A stretch of 19,680 nucleotides of DNA from JAVWGW01 sp036655915 (GTDB lineage: Bacteria; Actinomycetota; Coriobacteriia; Coriobacteriales; Eggerthellaceae): the NCBI GenBank assembly GCA_036655915.1, contig JAVVPE010000031.1, positions 1 through 19,680 on the forward strand, written 5' to 3'. The position numbers were made by a program, and so were the translations under genes. This document shows positions 14,720-19,680 of the stretch, in pieces. Every line of letters starts with the position of its first letter. Position 1 is the stretch's first letter. The notes under the pieces were generated by a model. The model was not told the DNA's origin and searched no databases. It was given only the letters and a program-made list of their open reading frames with translations.

Positions 14720-15892
14720 CTACTTCGCCCCCTTCCCGTTATCGTTGGTGGGTGGTGTGGCAGCCGCCACCTTGGCCGCATCGGCCGCTTCGGTTTCTGT
14801 TGGCAGGCATTCGTCTTCCAGGATGCTTATGCCAGGGGCTTCCTCGACGCGCGCGGGCGCACGCCCAAGGTGTTTCGCACCTGTGCGACCCGCCTTGGTG
14901 CGACGACGGCGCCCTGCGCGCTCTTCTTCGATGACCTGCTGGTTTTCCTTGCCGATTTCATCGGCAATCGTTGCCGCACGAATACCGGTTTTGGGATATT
15001 CGGCACCGGATGCAGCGGGGTTTTCAGGGTCGACCAGCGTATGCAGCGGATGGCGGGGCGAAGGAGCAGCCGGCGCCGGTGCGATGTTCACGGTATCTTG
15101 CATGGTCTGCAGGCCCGCAGCCAGCGAATCGGCGGCGGCACGCCCTGTGATGTCGTGGGTGCCCGGGGTGGTTTCCGTCACATCGACCCGCAGGTTTTCA
15201 GAAAGGTTGCCCGTGGCGATATGCTTGTTGGAACGCGTACGGGTTTCCAGGTAAAGCGCCAGGCGCGAAAGCGGGAAGCAGATGATGAAGTACAGCACGA
15301 TGGCCACCACATACACCGGGCCATAATAGCTGGTAGAACCCGCAAACGAATTGGAGAAATACATGAGTTCGCCGCCGGCGATCAGCGCCAACACCGAAGT
15401 GTTCTTAATAAGGTTAGCGGCCTGCACAGCCAAAGGCGGCATAATAATGCGCACGGCCTGGGGCAAAATAATGTTGAACATCGATTGCCAATAGCTAAAA
15501 CCCTGGCTTTTCGCCGCTTCAAATTGTCCGTGGTGAATGGAGCCGATGCCGCTGCGCACCACTTCGGAAATATACCCGCCGTGATAGATGCCGATAGCAA
15601 ACACGCCGATGAAAAATGAGGTGATATTAATGCCAAGCAGCGGAAAAATCGCGTAGAACACAAACACTTGCAGCAGCAGGGGAATATTTTGCACCACTTC
15701 AACATACACGCGGGTGATGCCGCGCAAAACGGCTGAGCGCGACACGGAAAGCACGCCGAAAATGACGCCCAAAATAAGAGCGATGATCAGCGCCAACACC
15801 GAAATAGCAACCGTGACACCAAAGGCCCACAGTATATCGGGCCAGCGCGCAAACAGCGCTTCCCACTTAAACGGAGCAAATATCTCAAACAT
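14720..15892 (-). CDS. Polar amino-acid ABC transporter permease with a 168-residue C-terminal extension
   Basis: The first permease of the importer. Residues 1-222 are a normal HisM/GlnP-family permease with the EAA loop FEAAKSQGFSYWQSMFNIILPQ (about 124-145). Family members usually end near 215-240. Here translation continues in frame to residue 390 with a hydrophilic tail: Ala/Pro-rich (about 265-295), then acidic/helical (303-325), then an Arg cluster (ERAGRRRRTKAGR), then Ala/Glu-rich. It contains no transmembrane segment and no domain I recognise, and is predicted to be cytoplasmic. Start: ATG at 15892, overlapping the binding-protein stop by 8 nt with GGGG 9 nt upstream. An 11-codon upstream extension lies inside the preceding gene and is rejected. 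The tail runs to within 2 bp of the next gene. Confidence 0.9.
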   Translation of the reverse strand: MFEIFAPFKWEALFARWPDILWAFGVTVAISVLALIIALILGVIFGVLSVSRSAVLRGITRVYVEVVQNIPLLLQVFVFYAIFPLLGINITSFFIGVFAIGIYHGGYISEVVRSGIGSIHHGQFEAAKSQGFSYWQSMFNIILPQAVRIIMPPLAVQAANLIKNTSVLALIAGGELMYFSNSFAGSTSYYGPVYVVAIVLYFIICFPLSRLALYLETRTRSNKHIATGNLSENLRVDVTETTPGTHDITGRAAADSLAAGLQTMQDTVNIAPAPAAPSPRHPLHTLVDPENPAASGAEYPKTGIRAATIADEIGKENQQVIEEERAGRRRRTKAGRTGAKHLGRAPARVEEAPGISILEDECLPTETEAADAAKVAAATPPTNDNGKGAK

Positions 15893-16658
15893 TGGCCAAG
15901 CCCCATTTCTCTTTGAGGGCGGCAAGGCTGCCGTCTTCTATCATATTGGCAAGCGCCGCATCAATCTGCGCCGCAAGTTCAGTATTCGTCTTCTTGGAAG
16001 CAACGCCGTATTCCTGCGGGGCAAATTCGGTATCGAGCAGTTTGGTGGAATCATCCAGATAGCCCTTAAGGATGGAACGATCGACCGAAAACGCATCGAC
16101 GCGGCCAGTGACCAGCGCAATCTTGATTTCTGGATACGTGGCGTATTCCGAAAAGTTCATCTTGATGCCTATTTCGTCGCCCGCCTTGGTCAGCTTGTCG
16201 CGCGTCGTGGCCGAAAGAGCCACGCCAATCATTTTGCCGTTAAGATCTTCCAGCGTATCAATACCCGATTTTTTCTTTACCAGCACGCCGATGTGGTCGG
16301 TGTAATAGGGCTGCGAAAAGTTGTAGCTTTTCTTGCGCGCTTCGGTGATGGTGAAGGTGGCAAGCGCTGCATCGAGGGTATTGTTGTCAAGCATGGCTCC
16401 CCGCGTGGTCACATTTACGCCAGTGACCTGCAATTTATCAGGACTGCCCATAATGCGCTGTGCCAAACCGTGAGCAATATCAACCTCAAAACCTTCAATG
16501 GTGCCCGTGGCAGGGTTTTGGAAGCCAAAGCCCGGCACATCTATCTTAGTGCCCACGCGCAGCACATCGGCGGGGGCGCAACCGGCAAGGCCACCGCCCA
16601 GCGCTGTGGCACCCAAGGCGATCGCTGAAAGCTGGGTGAATTGTCGTCTCGTTAGCAT
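15885..16658 (-). CDS. Polar amino-acid ABC transporter substrate-binding lipoprotein
   Basis: A 257-residue family 3 solute-binding protein. The N-terminus MLTRRQFTQLSAIALGATALGGGLAGC has twin arginines (4-5), a hydrophobic stretch and a lipobox ending at Cys27, so it is probably exported and lipid-anchored. Tat export is possible from the RR but not certain. The ligand domains show ATFTITEARKKSYNFSQPYY and the two expected ligand contacts: Arg in SATTRDKL for the substrate carboxylate and Asp in GRVDAFSVD for the amino group. ATFTIT..RK..Y.FS.PYY resembles PEB1-type aspartate/glutamate-binding proteins, so an acidic amino acid is the best guess. Start: ATG at 16658 with AGGTG about 6 nt upstream. 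A GTG three codons earlier cannot be excluded. It starts 9 bp after the ATPase stop. Confidence 0.9.
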   Translation of the reverse strand: MLTRRQFTQLSAIALGATALGGGLAGCAPADVLRVGTKIDVPGFGFQNPATGTIEGFEVDIAHGLAQRIMGSPDKLQVTGVNVTTRGAMLDNNTLDAALATFTITEARKKSYNFSQPYYTDHIGVLVKKKSGIDTLEDLNGKMIGVALSATTRDKLTKAGDEIGIKMNFSEYATYPEIKIALVTGRVDAFSVDRSILKGYLDDSTKLLDTEFAPQEYGVASKKTNTELAAQIDAALANMIEDGSLAALKEKWGLANV

Positions 16659-16667
16659 AATCCTCAC

Positions 16668-17390
16668 CTACAAAATCTTGGAAAGGAAGTTCTGGATACG
16701 CTCGTTGTGAGCTTCATCGAAGATATAGCTTGGCGTTCCTTGATCGATAACCAGGCCGTTTTCCATGAAAACCACCTTGTCGGCCGCTTCGCGCGCCAGA
16801 CCCATTTCATGCGTGACCATAACGATGGTCATATTGGTTTCGGCAAGCGATTTGATAACATCAAGCACTTCTTGCACCATTTCGGGGTCAAGCGCGCTGG
16901 TGGGTTCATCAAGTAGCATGATTTTAGGATGCATGTTCAGCGCGCGCGCGATGGCCACGCGCTGCTGTTGGCCGCCGGAAAGCTGATCGGGATACTTATC
17001 AAGCTTGTCGGATAAGCCCACGCGATCCAAGTAAGCACGTCCGGTATCTTCGGCTTCTTGCTTATCAACTTTAAGCACCTTGACCGGCGCAAGCGTCACG
17101 TTTTCCAGCACGGTTTTGTGCGGGTAGAGGTTGTAGCTTTGAAACACCATGGCCACATCGCGGGCGATGGCGCGCGCATTGACCTTTTTGTCGGCCAAAT
17201 TCATATCGTCGACAATAACCTCTCCCGAATCAGGCACTTCAAGGCCGTTGATGCAACGGATAAGCACGCTTTTTCCCGAACCGGATGGTCCGATAATAAC
17301 AACTTTTTCGCCTTCAGTAACTTCAAGCGAAACGCCTTTCAAGGCTTCCACTTTACCGAAATGCTTGACTATATTTCTTACAGAAATCAT
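16668..17390 (-). CDS. Polar amino-acid ABC transporter ATP-binding protein (GlnQ/GluA type)
   Basis: The 240-residue ATPase that powers the importer. All nucleotide-site motifs are intact: Walker A GPSGSGKS (34-41), Q-loop Gln84 (MVFQSYNLYPH), signature LSGGQQQRVAIARA (137-150), Walker B IMLLDEPTSALD (157-168) and switch His194 (MVTHEM). Val follows the P-loop Ser where most relatives have Thr, a small deviation that should not matter. The ATG at 17390 has GGGGAT close upstream. It is the first gene of the operon, behind the candidate promoter and palindromic sites at 17421-17502. I leave the symbol blank because glnQ and gluA imply a substrate that is not established. Confidence 0.94.
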   Translation of the reverse strand: MISVRNIVKHFGKVEALKGVSLEVTEGEKVVIIGPSGSGKSVLIRCINGLEVPDSGEVIVDDMNLADKKVNARAIARDVAMVFQSYNLYPHKTVLENVTLAPVKVLKVDKQEAEDTGRAYLDRVGLSDKLDKYPDQLSGGQQQRVAIARALNMHPKIMLLDEPTSALDPEMVQEVLDVIKSLAETNMTIVMVTHEMGLAREAADKVVFMENGLVIDQGTPSYIFDEAHNERIQNFLSKIL

Positions 17391-17421
17391 AGGATCCCCA
17401 ATTCACTCGCCGTTTTTCTTG

Positions 17422-17502
17422 TTTGCAAACCATGCTGGATATGTGCAAAAGTGCACGAAAAGATGGAGCTATTCTAGCACGCGGCACCTGAGCGTTTGCA
17501 AA
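17422..17502. promoter_or_regulatory. Candidate promoter and palindromic operator sites before the ABC operon
   Basis: On the minus strand TTGCAA (17496-17501) and TAGAAT (17471-17476, 5 of 6 to TATAAT) form a possible promoter with a long 19-bp spacer. The palindrome TTTGCAAA occurs twice, at 17495-17502 over the -35 and at 17422-17429 downstream of the start point. The copies are 73 bp apart centre to centre, about seven helical turns. Between them GTGCA-AAAG-TGCAC (17443-17456) is a further inverted repeat just after the predicted start site. The layout suits repression, possibly with looping. The sites are seen; a regulator is inferred. Confidence 0.45.
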
Positions 17503-17519
17503 GGGTTTCTAATCTGTCA

Positions 17520-18653
17520 CTACGCGGGGGTGGCCGCCAAGGTGTCGGCGGCAGGCTTGGGCGCGTCGGCGGCCAAAGCTGCGGCGTCCGCTTCATGCTG
17601 TTCGCGTTCAAGCACGCGCTGCATGGCGGCAATGGCGCACTCTATCTGGCCATCATCGGGTTCGTTCGTGGTTAAATACTGCATCTGCATACCGGGCCAC
17701 AGCACCATTTTCACCAGGGGATTTTCGGGGTGGCTGCCCGCCCAGCGCACGGTGATTTCATAGGAAATACCTGCGATAAGGGGCATCAGCGCGATGCGCA
17801 CTAAAATAACCAGCAGCAACTTCGGCGCGCCGTCGGGCACACCCCAAGCGGCGATAAGCGCGTTGAGCGGCGTGATCGTGTAGATAAATATGGCAATAAC
17901 CATCACCATAATAAGAAAGGCCGTGCCGCAGCGCACGTGGAGGCGCGGGAAGCTGCGCGCATTTTCGGGCGTCAGCGGCAAACCGTGTTCGTAACAGTGG
18001 ATGGTTTTGTGCTCGGCACCGTGATAGCCAAACATGCGCTTAATATCTTTCATACGGCCGATAAGCCAAATGTAGAACACGAACACCACCACGCGCAAAA
18101 GACCATCGACGATGTTCCACAGCAGGGTATTGCTGTCGTATTCGCCCACGATAAGGTTGGTGATCAACGCCGGTGCCACAATAAACAGCCCCACGCCCAA
18201 CACCAGGCCTAACACCATGGAAATCGCCATTTCCTTTTTGCCAAATTCGACTTCTTTATCCATAAAGGATTCTTTGGGCGCAGTGGTTTGCGGCACATCA
18301 GTTTGTGGGGCACCGTCGTGCGGACTAGCGGCCTGCGGCTCTTCCTCTTCCGCTTCGTCGGCAAAAGCATGCAGCGCCGCAATCTCTAGGGCCTTGTAGC
18401 CCAAAATGAGCGATTCCACCAGCGCGCGGCAGCCGCGAATAAGGGGCCAATACATCCAGCTGTTCTTCTTGCGGCCCGAAGATAAGTCGTGTTCTTCAAG
18501 GTAGATGCTGCCAGAAGGCTCGCGCACAGCCACAGCCCAGTTATATTTGCCGCGCATCATAATGCCTTCGATAAGCGCCTGCCCACCCACGTGAGTTTTT
18601 TTGGCACCGTCTTCGGAAAAAGCGCGGGAAAGATCGGTTTTCTGCTTTGCCAT
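17520..18653 (-). CDS. DUF1385 (YqhQ-like) membrane protein
   Basis: A 377-residue protein of the DUF1385 family, widespread in Gram-positives and of unknown function. Signature motifs are VGGQALIEGIMMRG (22-35), GYHGAEHKTIHCYE (209-222) and RLHVRCGTAFL (237-247). Four hydrophobic segments lie at about 143-168, 184-200, 243-266 and 278-297. A charged, Pro/Gln/Thr-rich linker (about 98-135) and an Ala-rich C-terminus (about 353-377) are outside the conserved core. The conserved His/Cys pattern hints at a metal site, but no activity is established. The ATG at 18653 is 1 bp after the thyX stop and lacks a clear ribosome site, so translation probably depends on thyX. No terminator is visible before the ABC operon 129 bp downstream. 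Confidence 0.9.
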   Translation of the reverse strand: MAKQKTDLSRAFSEDGAKKTHVGGQALIEGIMMRGKYNWAVAVREPSGSIYLEEHDLSSGRKKNSWMYWPLIRGCRALVESLILGYKALEIAALHAFADEAEEEEPQAASPHDGAPQTDVPQTTAPKESFMDKEVEFGKKEMAISMVLGLVLGVGLFIVAPALITNLIVGEYDSNTLLWNIVDGLLRVVVFVFYIWLIGRMKDIKRMFGYHGAEHKTIHCYEHGLPLTPENARSFPRLHVRCGTAFLIMVMVIAIFIYTITPLNALIAAWGVPDGAPKLLLVILVRIALMPLIAGISYEITVRWAGSHPENPLVKMVLWPGMQMQYLTTNEPDDGQIECAIAAMQRVLEREQHEADAAALAADAPKPAADTLAATPA

Positions 18654-18654
18654 A

Positions 18655-19335
18655 TTAGTTGCGCGTCACTTTCGGGTAGGGATTTCCGCAGGTCATCTTG
18701 CCTTCGGGGCAGCCGCCACGGATGCAGGGGGCACCTGCGTCCAAAAATATGAAGGGGGCGGTGGGGCGTGCCAATTCCAGCATGCGCTGTGCCATGGCGC
18801 GGATTTCCCATTGGGCGCGCTTACAGCAACGCAGTTCAAAGAAGTGCAACAGTTCGCGCACGTTCATCGTGATGACGATTTTGGTTTCGGCGGCGTTGGG
18901 CAACAGATAGCGCGCGTCTTCGGCAGGCACGCCTAAATCGAGCAGCTGTTTGTAGGCGGCAACACTGGCGGCAAGCGCTTCGTCGAAAACCGCTTTGCGC
19001 GCGGGGTCATTGCCAATCGTTGGCGGCGTAACGCAGGCCACATCGGCGGTAAACTTCACGTAGCGCTGGCTTTGCTGGTTGAAGCTGGCAATGCGATGGC
19101 GTACCAGCTGATGGGTCAGCGCACGTGAAACGCCATCGACGGCAAAGGTGTAGCTGGCGTGTTCAAGTGTGGACGAATGCCCACTTTCCATAATGGTGGA
19201 AAGCACGCTGGCCACGCGCTGGTCGGGCATGGTTTCCATCAGTTCGGAAGCACCCACAGGCGCATAGCACAGGCGCGCCGCCGTAGCGATGGCGCGCTGG
19301 GGTTCGGGGGTATGGTAGAGCAATTCAACTTGCAT
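18655..19335 (-). CDS. FAD-dependent thymidylate synthase ThyX
   Basis: Makes dTMP from dUMP using methylene-tetrahydrofolate, with flavin and NADPH supplying the hydride. The 226-residue length is typical. The diagnostic RHRX7S motif is intact (R79-H80-R81 ... S89, RHRIASFNQQSQRY), as are the ESGHSSTLEHASYTF segment (50-64) and the LRCC..AQWEIR region. The start ATG at 19335 gives the normal N-terminus (MQVELLYHTPEPQRAIATAARLCY). The open frame to 19650 would add 105 unrelated residues and run antisense through the divergent small ORF. AAGGAG lies 14 nt upstream, farther than usual. Forms an operon with the DUF1385 gene. Confidence 0.95.
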   Translation of the reverse strand: MQVELLYHTPEPQRAIATAARLCYAPVGASELMETMPDQRVASVLSTIMESGHSSTLEHASYTFAVDGVSRALTHQLVRHRIASFNQQSQRYVKFTADVACVTPPTIGNDPARKAVFDEALAASVAAYKQLLDLGVPAEDARYLLPNAAETKIVITMNVRELLHFFELRCCKRAQWEIRAMAQRMLELARPTAPFIFLDAGAPCIRGGCPEGKMTCGNPYPKVTRN

Positions 19336-19413
19336 GATAGGCTTGCACGCTCCTTGGGCTAAAGGTAAACAAAGGTTGGGCAAATGCTGGCAGACAGCGT
19401 TTCTTTTTTCCGT

Positions 19414-19423
19414 TACTATAGTA
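19414..19423. promoter_or_regulatory. Palindromic TACTATAGTA in the thyX divergent region
   Basis: TACTATAGTA is a perfect 10-bp palindrome that presents TATAGT (5 of 6 to the -10 consensus) on both strands. It lies about 80 bp from the thyX start and about 67 bp from the divergent small ORF. Neither strand shows a good TTGACA-like -35 at 16-18 bp, so assignment as a shared or divergent promoter is tentative. It could instead be an operator. Confidence 0.35.
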
Positions 19424-19489
19424 CTAAATGTGCACCCGGAAAAAGACTGCAGGGGTGGCAACCGGAACAATAAGGACAGAAAGGCCATC

Positions 19490-19660
19490 ATGAACGACAC
19501 TATGCCCGTCGAAGAAGTAAACCCCGTGCCCGCGCGCGAAAATCTCTTGCACGCTTCCCTGCTTTTGTCGAAGGATTGGAACGCCGAATGGCAAACACTC
19601 CAAACGCTGCTGCGTAAATCCGACGACCCGTCTTTAGGATTTAGCACCACAATTCTTTAG
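19490..19660 (+). CDS. Small hypothetical protein (56 aa), possibly a gene remnant
   Basis: I do not recognise this protein. The ATG at 19490 has AAAGG 5 nt upstream, and the ORF stops at TAG at 19658-19660, followed at once by an in-frame TGA. The 56 residues have an acidic start (MNDTMPVEEVNPVPARE), then an amphipathic stretch with two Trp (LLLSKDWNAEWQTLQTLLRK), ending DDPSLGFSTTIL. There is no signal peptide or membrane segment. The abrupt end after a well-formed helix could mean a true small protein or the surviving 5' part of a longer gene, but the other two frames also stop near the end, so a single frameshift does not restore a long reading frame. It is the only + strand candidate, divergent from thyX. 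Confidence 0.4.
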   Translation: MNDTMPVEEVNPVPARENLLHASLLLSKDWNAEWQTLQTLLRKSDDPSLGFSTTIL

Positions 19661-19680
19661 TGAACTCCCCCATGTAAAAC

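Noticed and set aside
19336..19650. 105-residue extension of ThyX
   Set aside because: It has no similarity to ThyX, and its position antisense to the divergent small ORF and over the intergenic region shows it is only an open frame.

Overview
The window looks like a chromosomal core segment of an anaerobic, moderately GC-rich actinobacterium, most likely class Coriobacteriia (Eggerthellaceae-like). This is inferred from the gene mix: ThyX-type thymidylate synthase, the tmk-holB-ricT cluster, two-subunit iron-sulfur fumarase, LDH-like malate dehydrogenase, a PflX-like radical SAM protein and an archaeal-style TopA with a Lys/Ala-rich tail. No 16S gene or other phylogenetic marker is present to confirm it. 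There are no tRNA or rRNA genes, CRISPR arrays, prophage genes or insertion sequences.

All sixteen recognised genes lie on the minus strand, so transcription runs from high to low coordinates. In transcription order: (i) thyX and a DUF1385/YqhQ-family membrane protein gene (19335-17520), 1 bp apart. (ii) A polar amino-acid ABC importer (17390-14064) in the order ATPase, lipoprotein binding protein, permease with a long tail, permease. It has a promoter and palindromic sites upstream and a good rho-independent hairpin downstream. (iii) A long, tightly packed run starting at the topA promoter: topA, mdh, fumarase alpha, fumarase beta, tmk, holB, ricT, pncB (13839-4066). These genes overlap or lie 7-30 bp apart, and several use GTG or TTG starts behind clear ribosome-binding sites. 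(iv) Two degV paralogues, a dehydrogenase-fold protein with a Cys/Asp-rich tail, and a PflX-like radical SAM protein (3994-81), with gaps of about 20-70 bp. At the right edge a 56-codon ORF of unknown function is divergent from thyX.

Functionally, the middle run combines DNA topology and replication (TopA, HolB, Tmk), C4-dicarboxylate metabolism (Mdh plus fumarase), an Fe-S regulatory protein (RicT) and nicotinate salvage to NAD (PncB). ThyX upstream supplies dTMP, the substrate of Tmk.

The window is a scaffold containing an assembly gap. The 100 Ns at 5493-5592 are flanked by two identical 55-bp sequences. Collapsing the duplicate and the Ns restores one intact pncB frame, so the gap is almost certainly an unmerged contig overlap and not missing DNA. 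I see no clearly new biological system. The oddest items are the metallothionein-like tail on the dehydrogenase-fold protein, the archaeal-type TopA, the 168-residue tail on one ABC permease, the 12-residue repeats in the RicT tail and the palindromes in front of the ABC operon.
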